From Begonia masoniana (Eukaryota; Streptophyta; Magnoliopsida; Cucurbitales; Begoniaceae): 64,000 bases of DNA. Position 1 is the stretch's first letter. Every line of letters starts with the position of its first letter. The notes below the pieces were generated by a model, which saw only the letters and a program-made list of their open reading frames with translations, did not search any database and had not been told where the DNA came from. Positions 54,721 to 64,000 of the stretch are shown here, piece by piece. Position numbers and translations under genes: made by a program. The stretch is taken from assembly GCA_022432975.1 (NCBI GenBank), contig CM039509.1, positions 24,087,432 to 24,151,431 on the forward strand, read 5' to 3'.

Positions 54721-55300
54721 TGTTGGGATCCGAGCCTAATGTATGGGCTCGGATCCATAATGGCCTTGGTCCAATGCTGTAAAAGAGGTGACGATTGCTG
54801 AATGGTCTATTTTTGTGCTTCTGAAAACGTAGCGGAAAGGTGTGTGTGTGCAAAGCTTGGGACAGAAGCTAAGGAAACCAAGATTCAGTGAGCATGCCAG
54901 AGCGCCGCTGGTATAGTGCTCCATCTGATCAAGAACAGCGACACGAAGATTACCCGAGCAAGCTTCTTCCTAAGATCGCTGATGCGCTCCTCTACTGAAG
55001 CAGAAATTTGTGTTTATGCGGTTTTCTGTCGAGAAGAAGAAGAAGCTCCTCTGTTTCGAATAGAGGTATTTTGATTTTTTGATTCTTGGTGTTTTGTTGT
55101 TTCTGTTTCCAGATGAAAGTAAACTTTTAAGAGAGCCGATCAAGTGAGCCATCGAGAGTAATGACTAAGAAGAGTAAAAAAAATAGAGACAGTTTAATCT
55201 AGGATCTGTGAGGTGTTTTCTAGTTGAAGGTTGTTGCTTTCTTGAAAGGTTTTTTTTTTTTATTATTCAAAGAGAAAACTCCATTCATATATGTTTTATG
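54721..55300 (+). mobile_element. Ty1/copia 3' LTR (right end unresolved)
   Basis: Begins TGTTGGGATCCGAGCC directly after the polypurine tract. A perfect 11-bp inverted repeat, GGATCCGAGCC/GGCTCGGATCC, lies at 54726-54754. The CA end and target duplication could not be found, and the 5' LTR is off-window, so the right boundary is a guess. Confidence 0.6.
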
Positions 55301-56958
55301 TTTTTATTTGTGTAAGAACTTCATTGATCTTCTGTTTCACCTTTTTATATCTCTATTTCTTGGATCATGATGAGTTGTCTTTAGTTCATGCTTCAGATAG
55401 AATTTTGATTCTTATATGTACTGATCATCTTATACTATAATAATTATGCCAGTAGGCTTTAAAGTGGGTGTAGGTATACTAGTTTACTAGCTAAATAAAC
55501 TACTATAAACATGTGTTCTTGAATCTTGGATTCAATTTTATAAAACTTATTTTTGAGACATGTCCTCATTAAATCATGTATGCTTTTAACGTATATGTAG
55601 ATTTTTACTATCATGTTTATTTTGTCCATGCATTCTTATTTTAATTGATGATCATATTGGTCGTGTGCACCAAGTTTGATTGACTCGGTTGACTGTTCTA
55701 TTTGATGTGCATTTTCGATAATTCGAGAAAGTGTTTGCATGTTTAACGAATATAGTAAAAAGACAGCTGAATGTGTCGAGTCCTTAGGTGTGAATCTCTA
55801 AATATGATAAGGGTTGTTGTTTCACGTTTCAGTCACTGAGTATCGCCATTTACCCATATGCTTATGGCATAGTGTGCTACAAGGTCGTGAGTACGTCTTT
55901 TTTACTGATATTTTATGTATGACATTAGTGGCCTATTTTTATTATTTACCACAATATAGCGTATTGTTTTGACACTTGACGTATTAATAGTTCTTGGAGC
56001 ATTTTTCGGATACATTTTACCCATGGTTCTCAATACTCGATTTTACTTGATGCATGCACACCTTCATTTTGAAACACTACATATAGCACGTATATTTTCG
56101 ATTGAATTTAGTCCACTCATCCTAATTGGTCCATCACTTTTAGATTATAGTCAAGGAGATTTAGAGCTGTCAACATAAAATTGAACTTGATTTTCTTTTT
56201 AGTTTTCAGTTCTTTCCTTTGAGAATTTTTCTGTGGTGAACATTATTTCCATTTTTTATTTATTTTCAGTTGGAATTATTTCATATCTCAATGTTATATC
56301 TGCACAATCTATACATTTACTCATACTATTACATCTTCTAATGTTCACTGTTGCACCTTGGTTTATCCTAATATTTTACTCACCTGATTATTTAATTCAT
56401 TTTATATAGTCGTCCACTGTAAATCTATTTTATTAACAAGGATTATATGGTTTTGTTAAATCCTCAAAAAAAATTAATTAGAAAAAATGTTTTATGCCTC
56501 CTCCCTTATCTCCAGAACCTCTCTCTCCATCACTACATTCTCTCTCTCTCTTTCAATTCTTGGCAGCCACTTTCAAAGGCTCGCCGGAGTTGCATCGAGT
56601 GGAAGTGTTCAACACCTCAGCCATAAATCAATACATTCAAAACTTCAATTTGATATATTATTTGTTGATTTGGGCTTAGTCGTTTGGGAGAACAGAGTCT
56701 CCAAAAATTTATCAAGAAAAGTTTCGGCCAAAAGTTTATATACTTGCCATCGGCGATTCTGAACTTCAATCTTGATATTCAACATACAATTTGGAAAGCC
56801 TCATTAGAAAATCACAATCTACCGCTTAAAACTCAGATCCCGACCGTTTAGTCCTCATATTTGAAAATCAATGCTATTGTTGGATTCAAGAGCTTGAAAC
56901 CTTTAAAGTCTATTTAATCATTTTGATTCGCCGCTGTTTGCCATTGTCAAAAATGTCG
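55301..56958. other. Unassigned AT-rich stretch
   Basis: No protein, RNA gene or repeat terminus recognised. It may be the rest of the copia LTR plus older flanking DNA. A short CTCTCT tract lies at 56535-56552. Frames are short and without family signatures. Confidence 0.5.
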
Positions 56959-57199
56959 GTGTAGCGACTCTAAACCGTATCCTTATTTTTCCGTATTATT
57001 TTTTTTTATTATTTATTTATACTTAAACTTTAAACCTAACGTTCGAGCGGAAATAAAACTTTAAAAATCGAAATCGTTGAAATTTATGCTTTTAAACCAT
57101 TTAACAAAACTTAAAAACAATTTAAATAAAACTTAAATTAAAATTAAGTAAACAATCGGCCAAAAGCAGGGGCAAAAAGGGACATTTGTCCCAAAAGTG

Positions 57200-57485
57200 A
57201 TGGGGCGATCGATCGCCCAAAACAGGCGATCGATCGCCATATCCCAAAAATGATGGGGCGATCGATCGCCATCATTAAAATAGGAGGGGCGATCAGATCG
57301 CCCCTCATTGTGGCCATCGATCGCCCCGTGATCGATGGTTAGGCGATCGATCGCCCCTTTGTGGGCGATCGATCGCCACACTCTCTGGATTTCTCCAGAG
57401 AGTGGCGATCAAAAGAGGCGATCGATCCCCTTCTTAGGAGATCGATCGCCACCCTCCCTGGAATCCGAAATTCTAGGGAGTTGCT
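57200..57485. repeat. Palindrome block of S4
   Basis: Seven or more GGCGATCGATCGCC-like palindromes, an 11-bp stem CACTCTCTGGA-TTTC-TCCAGAGAGTG, and CTCCCTGGAAT/ATTCTAGGGAG. It lies 240-525 bp from the sense 3' end. Confidence 0.92.
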
Positions 57486-58018
57486 CCGTCTCCCTTTCTT
57501 TCTTTTCTTTCCTCTTCCCCTGCACATATTTCTCACCACATATACCCCTTAGACTTCAACATAAATCACTCCATAAATGTGAACATACAATAGCTCAAAC
57601 CTCACCCCTTTTCACATTTCGTCACTCACCTAATAAACGACTCAAAACACATTTAAAACATAACCCGATTTCATAAAAACGAACTGCGTAGTTCGGTTTA
57701 AAAACTAAACATTTTCTCCTGCTAAAATCACCAAGCAGTTAATAAAAATCTAGATAAAAACCTTAACAAAACGTTTTAAAAACCGTTTGCCTAAATATTT
57801 GTACATCAATCTTTCAACTAACCAGAACCAAACATCCTAATATGTTTTACTATACAATTTTTCCTATGATCTAACTATAGTGTTCCAAAATACCTTTACA
57901 TCCTTCCCCACGGGTCAAAAGGTGCCTCGACTGCCCAGCACACTCCCACAGGCCATCCTCCTTCAACTGCATCATTCCTCGGGTGGAGGGATCTTTTCCT
58001 CACCTATGTCAAGATCAC

Positions 58019-58620
58019 CTACACCATACAGACAATCCATGAGCTAAAGCTCAACAAGTTTCGTAAATGCAAATGCATGTTATGCATATGAGTTTCATAA
58101 ATCATGCAACATTTTCTTATTAACGATGTGGTACTGTGACAAGCCCCTTTGTGCCTTCACAATAGATCGATAGCCCCACCTTTTTTGGGCCACACCACCT
58201 TTCATGAAAACGTAAAACGATGTGGTATTGTGACAAGCCCCTTCGTGCCTTCATAATAGATCAATAGCCCCCCCTTTTGGAACACCACTTTTCTTGAAAA
58301 CATAATGCGCAAATTCATTTTCTTAAAAATGATGGAGTACTGTGACAAGCCCCTTCGTGCCTTCACAATAGATCGATAGCCCCCTTTCGAGCCACACCTC
58401 TTTTTTTGAAAACGTATTTGAAAATCATGATGCATGAACACGTGCATAACATAAACATATAACATATATATACCATTAGGACAATAAAAACATAATCTAT
58501 AAAAGAACTAATCCTAGCTACCCAACCAAAGCGTTTAAACAAGCAATTCACCAATGATCCTCGACACGGCTTCGACATACGGTGTAGGCCAATCGGCCAT
58601 AGTAAGTCACGAAAACTTAC
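58019..58620 (-). other. Predicted LTR intron of S4 with complementary ends
   Basis: Sense donor CCAG|GTAAGTTTTCG (58620), arm CCTACACCGTATG (+ 58576-58588), acceptor CTGTATGGTGTAG|GTGATC (+ 58019-58031). Eleven pairs including one G-U. Confidence 0.6.
58122..58410. repeat. Three ~95-bp direct repeats in the S4 intron slot
   Basis: Three diverged copies sharing GTGACAAGCCCCTT, GTGCCTTCA and AATAGATC(G/A)ATAGCCCC, spaced ~95 and ~120 bp. Confidence 0.9.
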
Positions 58621-59149
58621 CTGGTGCGCGTTGAACTTCAAGCTCCGTCCACGAGCGTTGTTCACCTAAGCAAATTCACAATATTTGTCGTTAAAACACG
58701 TTTAAACCTTAAACGTCCAAATTAACGCAATCCTTAACTAAGGAAATTTCTAAAATTCTAACTTAACTAATCGAGGCATTTTAATAAACAATCAACGCTC
58801 GATACCTCGAAACCACCATTAACGGATTTTTCCAAAAAACCCCTAAAATCCTCAAACTTTAACACTTCTCACGAATCGACTTAACTTCGTCCAATAACGT
58901 TCAATACGTCCATAATATCCACAACTACGGTAAACCTATCGATTTCAAACCTAAATCACGTTTTTAACAAAACCCTAAACGAACCCTAGGCGTTTAAACT
59001 CCCTAAAAATCGAAATAAACTTTCCTAAAATCTTAGAATCGTACCTAGGGTCGGGATTGGGGAAGAAATCGCGAAGAATCGAGACGATCAGAGGGGAGAT
59101 CGGTCGTCGGCGTAAGGAATTGCTGTGAGAGGCGATGAAAATCGCCTGA

Positions 59150-59218
<69 letters not shown>
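59150..59218. repeat. (GA)n microsatellite
   Basis: About 34 GA units with two interruptions (AA, CA), in the leader part of LTR S4. Apparent ORFs through it are artefacts. Confidence 0.98.
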
Positions 59219-59222
<4 letters not shown>

Positions 59223-59326
59223 GCGTAAGTGTGAGGGAGGAAGAAGAGGAAAGATTGTTATAATTAAATTTGACTTGGCAAGTTACCATTTTGCCCTTCC
59301 TTTGATTTTCTATTTGTTTCGTCTTT

Positions 59327-60686
59327 CTATTAGTGATTTTACACACTTACACGCAAGTGCACGTGTTGCTAACGAAGTAATAGAGTAAGTAAAGTATCGA
59401 TCCCACGAGGATATTCTTAATTGTGTTTAAATTTGCTATAAAATTCTTATAAAAATATTGAGATTTTAAATAAAAATAAATATAAATAAATTCAGAATTG
59501 CGATGAAACAAAATAAATCAGAGTAAACGAGATAAATACGATAAAAGAAGGCCTTGGCTAGGATCGATTTCTTCGTTACGATGATTTTACTACTGATGCT
59601 CTAGTAATGCTCTGCAGCATTATCTAAAAAACAGCAAGAATAAAAATTGATTTCTAGGATTCTTTCGAATTGCCTAGGTAAATTCAAATCAGAATTTCTT
59701 TCTACCTTGAAAGAATATAACTAATATTGAATTTTCGATATGTGCTATTCTTATCGCCAATCAAATTAATGTTAACTACGTTGTAACAATTTAATTTGAT
59801 TAATTATTCATGCATCTAAAATTTATATCTACCTATCGATACAATATAAACATGAATCGTCAACCTATCTATCGATACGATCTGACTTAGCAAGAAAATT
59901 TCACAAATAATTGTTCAATAGATAATTTCAGAAACAAAACCAAGATCGTAGCAAAATATCGCAACAAATACTATCGTCCTAACCAAGATTAAAGTGTTTA
60001 GCTACTAGACATAATTAAAAATAAAACTAAAAAAATTGTTCATAGAAAAATAATGCAATAAAGATAAGAGAAGAAAGAGATTCAAGAAGTGGCGTCGGGT
60101 GTCTTCTTCAGATCCAGCGCTCTTCCCAATTTTCTTTTGGAGCTTCGCCAGAATACTCCTCCGTTTTCGCTGGAGAGAAATTGCAGCCCAAAAATTCATA
60201 TCCTTGTTTCTATATTCTCTCCCCTTTTTGTGTAGCAAATCTTCTCTCTCTTCCATCATGTGGGTCCACCTCATCTTCTCTCCTAGGATGGCCTTGTTCC
60301 ACGTGTCCCAATAGTCAAAATTTGTTTCTCCCATTTGCCTTTTCCTTCCATTTTTGTCCTTTTCTGAATAAATTCACAACCAAATTAGATCCTCTAATTT
60401 TGGTAACAAGAATTTTCTAAACAAATTTCAACTTTTGAATTTGATTTTTCCCGCTATTATTTTTGCATTCAAATATGGGAATATAAAATTCAAATTGAAG
60501 AGAAAAATTATGCTTTTAACATATAATCTGCATGAAATATATTAAATTCAATCAAAACACCAATGCTGCAGCATTACATAGCAATTATAATAAATTCATA
60601 CTAATTTATTATTGCAATCACTCAATTCATATAAGTTTTCTTATGTAAAATTTGCATAAAATGACTCTAAAATAAGAGTCATCACC
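59327..60686. mobile_element. ~1.36-kb non-autonomous insertion in S4, class uncertain
   Basis: It interrupts the S-family sequence (GTCTTTCGTTTCGTTAAT in S2). The left end begins TATTAGTGATTTTACACAC, with CACGCAAGTGCACGTG just inside. The right end carries a hairpin ATGACTCT-AAAATA-AGAGTCAT immediately before CACC. No transposase or reliable inverted terminal repeats are visible. A 3' subterminal hairpin suggests a Helitron-like element, but the end is not CTRR. Confidence 0.55.
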
Positions 60687-61021
60687 TTCGTTTCGTTAAT
60701 TAGCTAACGATTCGGTTTCTCCTAACTCTCTTATTTCACCAATAATTCCAACTTATTATCAGGGTTCTATTAAAACTGTTCGTTCGTAAAACGGACCTCG
60801 TTTACTATTTTTACTACAACGTCCTTTAAATTACGAGAAACGTAAATCTCGTAAAATTAGCGTCACAACTCCTAAACTTTCCTAAATTTTCTAAAAATCC
60901 ATATTAATTATTAGGATCGTAATAACGCTTTCTTTTCGCAAAATGGACTTGATTTGACATAATTACAAAAATGTCATTCATATGCGAAAAATTAAAAACC
61001 CTTCGAAAACCTGGTGTTACA

Positions 61022-64000
61022 TTCTACCCACCTTAATTGAAATTTTGTCCTTAAAATTTGACTTAACTTGTAGTCCTTGATATTGACGTCTCATGTCTTG
61101 CGGCCCAATATCTTGATTTACAATCGCTCCGTTCTTTTAAGCTTCTCTCCCCTATTTCTCTAAAATTTTCGAATTTTATCTCTACTTACGGTCACTCTTT
61201 ATATTCCCTATTCTCAATTGGATCGTTCACGTCCTTACTCAAGTATTGAGTATAACGAATCTCCAAATCTCAAATCAATTTTTCCAACGGCATACTTTGT
61301 CACCTTAATATTTGCGTAAGCATCGTCTTTCACTTAATTACCCAAAGATTAGATCTTCTAGTAATTAAATTCTTCAAATTTCTTTCTCATCGACGTCTTT
61401 CCTTAGTTGTCCCTTTAGATTAGAGCTATGCTAAGGTTTCCTAATGTCAACTAGATTAAATGCCAAGAATTTCTTTCAACTCCTGGGCTATAAATCAACT
61501 TAATATAATTTCATCGACTTCGTCCGCAGTCGGTTTGTACACCAACTCAATTTTCACTTTAACCTCCTAACCATAACCTTACTTTCAATTGGCCTAAACA
61601 CGTCCTCGCTTACGCATCAAACCTTGCCAAGTTTTCTAAGCCCCCCATCAACGATCTCTAACTGTGTACTCGACACCTAACGACTCGAGCACGTGTTGGT
61701 CTATATTTAATCATCTAAAACGTTAAATTTTCCAACTTATCAATTGGCCCCATGATTAGGGTTTTTCTCCCTAAAGATTATCTCGTATCCTCAATCCTCA
61801 TATTAACTTCAATTTCCCAACGTCATTTGGGTTGACTATCGTTCAAGGATTTCTAACCACACCCAGGTTGCAATCTAGACTCCCCTTTATTTTAACTCCG
61901 ACTTCTCGAACTGAGTTCATTTAGTTCCTAACTTTCTTAATCCGGTGCCTATCACTTACGTACCTAACCACTTCAAGCTCTCAAAGCCTTCTTAAATTGT
62001 TTACTCTAACGCTAAATCTCGACTACACTACGACCTTATCCATCTAGCGGATATAACAATTTCTATATATATACATCGGAGCTGTAAACTAAACTTGGGT
62101 ATAAGTTCATTGGCCTTTACCTCAGTCACTACTACGACCATCCGAGTCTACATTTCTCTAGTAATGCTCCTGTATAACTTCTTCGTCAATAGTATCCAAA
62201 TTGTACCCTTACTTAGACACTTCACGGGTTTTAATAACTATTTCTATGTGAGCTTCTCAACTAGAATTCCATTCTCTATATTTCGCAAGGTATCCCCTCA
62301 GTGATATCTTACGTCACATTCTTCCTCGGGTAACTCACTAACCTCAATCCCTGTTTCAATGCGGTTCTTACAACTTAACTCTTTCCTTTCCAACTATACC
62401 CCGAAAATATATATTCAAGGCCTTAACAGGTTTAACTGAGAGCTTAAGTTGCTACTATCTTAAGACCAATGCTCACTTGTAGATTAGATCCTATAAACAT
62501 CACATTTCATCTAAGTCACATTAAAGAGTTCCTTCGTTATATCCTAACTGAAACGCTTACACTATCTACAATATGCTCATTCGTTTAACTTAAATCTCCA
62601 TTTAACTTTGAGCACAGTCAAGTCCCTAAGTCCACCATCGATGCGCTCTAAACCACACACTTTAACCTTAGGTCATTTAGGTATTTATCGGTCTCGACTT
62701 GTTAAATACGAGTCGAACTTCTTGGAAATTTCCAACTTAGCCACACTTCTAAATCGACTTGTTAAATCGCGAATCTTTACAATTCGCATAGCATAAAACA
62801 CCGGTCTAACTTCAATCCCTATTAACTTTGGGCACAATCCAACCCCCAAGTTTCGCCATTGATTTACTCCACTTGGCTCTCGTGCAACAACTCAACCAAC
62901 GATCTTCTTGTTTGTAAACTTGTTGTAAATAAGTTTACACTCGTAATCCAAATCTCCTTAAGTTCTCAAATCCTACCCTTTTATTTTCCAATAATTTGGA
63001 AAAATCACGTCATTAAGGCTACCCCTTCTAGTTCCTCGAACACTGATGTTTCTACCTTCATACCGGAGGTAAGCCTCAGGCTATGATCTTTAACTTGAAC
63101 TGTATTTACTTTAGGCCCATAATTAAACCCCTTATACTTTTCTAGTCAATAAAATTTGCAACTTCTTACTTCGTCACTTACAAGTGATACTTACTCTTGT
63201 CGACTCGCCACTCCTCTTAACGCTGTACAAGTCATACTTAGCCTCAAATCAGGACCTTTCAACTTAAGGTGTTAACCCATCTTTTATTTACTTACGCTAG
63301 TACGGATGCGCATAAACTGTGCCTAAATCTTTCATCCATAATTTACCTTCGAATATCGTTTTCATCTAATTACCTTAACCTCATGCGGATCTGAATTATA
63401 CGAGTTCTTATTAGGTCCTCTATTCACCTAGACGTACTATTATACTTTGACAATCTAGGGTATTCCTCAATAAATCTTATACCTAAGCTTCAAAAATTTT
63501 TGTTCTTTGTTTTTTTTTTTCTATGAAACGTCATATTCTAATACTTCGAGGGTTTGTCAACTGGGGTCAGTTTCTATCTCTTTAAATCTTACACATTGTA
63601 AGTTGTATCCTTCTTACGGTAACTCAAAAGTGTGCAACTTCCTGTGGTTAGGTCAGGTTAATTCTACTACCCCATAACTCTCTTTCTATAAGGCCTATAT
63701 GGTCTCGCATCTATCTACTGCCTTATCGTCAAGGTTCACTTAAGAACTCTTCTTACCCACCTTCTACCATTCTCTTACCTCTCTATTTTCAAACCTACTC
63801 CTATCTATTATCCGACTATTACCTTCGAATTCTTACTCTATACTACATTTTCATTCTAATATTCTTTATTCTATTAATTATTGAAATAAAACTCTACCTA
63901 AAACAGCTGAAGGTTGGGCAGTTTCTTCTTTTCCAGTCAAGACAAGCATCTTTAGTGTAATATTTTTCTGATTCCTGCCCCGTTGGTCTCTGCCTGGTTG
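61022..64000 (-). mobile_element. Interior (3' part) of the element bounded by S4; no coding capacity seen
   Basis: Minus-strand sequence upstream of S4 ends like the T1 3' end: GTCAAATTTTAAGGACAAAATTT, then the PPT, and a QDMRRQY-like reading parallels the T1 pol C-terminus. Further in, all frames are short and no RT, RNase H or integrase motif is recognisable over ~2.9 kb. Loose repeats recur around 62612 and 62827 (AACTTTG(A/G)GCACA...). Either a long non-coding (LARD-like) interior or very old pol. The other LTR is off-window. Confidence 0.55.

Larger units (their letters stand above)
56959..61021 (-). mobile_element. LTR S4, 3' LTR of a minus-strand gypsy element, with a ~1.36-kb insertion
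   Basis: The + strand begins TGTAGCGACTC and ends CTGGTGTTACA. Read on minus, a PPT-like AAGGTGGGTAGAA stands just upstream of TGTAACACC, so this is a 3' LTR with the interior to the right. Without the insertion (59327-60686) it is ~2.7 kb, like S1. Hairpin block, intron arms and leader are all S-type. Confidence 0.82.

Noticed and set aside
56487..56762. Possible small host gene
   Set aside because: The 91-residue frame starts in a CTCTCT tract, has no recognisable motif and no supporting promoter or splice context.
58120..58410. tRNA-like or 5S-like sequence, because of short conserved repeats
   Set aside because: No A/B-box or cloverleaf could be matched; the repeats are explained as tandem copies in the LTR intron slot.
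59125..59388. Arg/Glu-rich ORF
   Set aside because: Read-through of a (GA)n microsatellite.

Overview
The window is plant nuclear DNA, most likely angiosperm, made almost entirely of nested LTR retrotransposons. No host gene, rRNA, tRNA gene or CRISPR array is visible. The plant assignment rests on Ty1/copia and Tekay/Del-type Ty3/gypsy proteins, initiator-Met-tRNA primer sites (TGGTATCAGAGC), a TRIM element and very long LTRs. The species cannot be told. One 100-N assembly gap lies at 19640-19739.

Layout. A degraded + strand Ty1/copia element is the scaffold of the window's middle. Its pieces run in order: gag zinc knuckle (15853-16004, 17293-17365), protease-integrase (26203-27751), RT (30267-30578, 35624-36374, 49229-49288), RNase H (51611-51879), C-terminus and polypurine tract (54497-54720), and 3' LTR (from 54721). 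Later insertions split it: a TRIM with three LTRs (16005-17287), a minus-strand gypsy G (17366-26202), solo LTR S2 (27752-30266), giant solo LTR T3 (30579-35623), a nearly complete Tekay element T1 (36375-49228), solo LTR G1 (49289-51610) and solo LTR S3 (51880-54496). Exact or near-exact 5-bp target duplications support most of these. To the left (1-15852) lie more nested LTRs (T4, S1, O, T2) and two oppositely oriented gypsy-type elements. One of those encodes an unrecognised protein with a duplicated domain in place of pol. To the right, S4 (56959-61021) is the 3' LTR of a minus-strand element whose apparently non-coding interior fills 61022-64000.

The most interesting signal is shared by LTRs T1, T2, O, S1-S4 and G1. 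In the sense direction each carries an apparent intron (donor GTAAGT, acceptor TGTAG|GTGA). Some 20-50 nt after the donor is a CCTACACCA-type motif, complementary to the acceptor's TGGTGTAGG. The two arms covary between families, so the splice ends would pair. The loop between them is a slot holding tandem repeats unique to each family (33-bp, 45-bp, ~88-bp, 23-bp, 26-bp, ~95-bp and ~165-bp units). Downstream, about 180-520 bp from the LTR 3' end, each LTR has a block of perfect palindromes or hairpins whose sequence differs by family while its position is kept. In addition, the 5' LTR of T1 holds exactly 127 copies of a 23-bp unit, each encoding a cUUCGg tetraloop hairpin, absent from the matching place in its 3' LTR.
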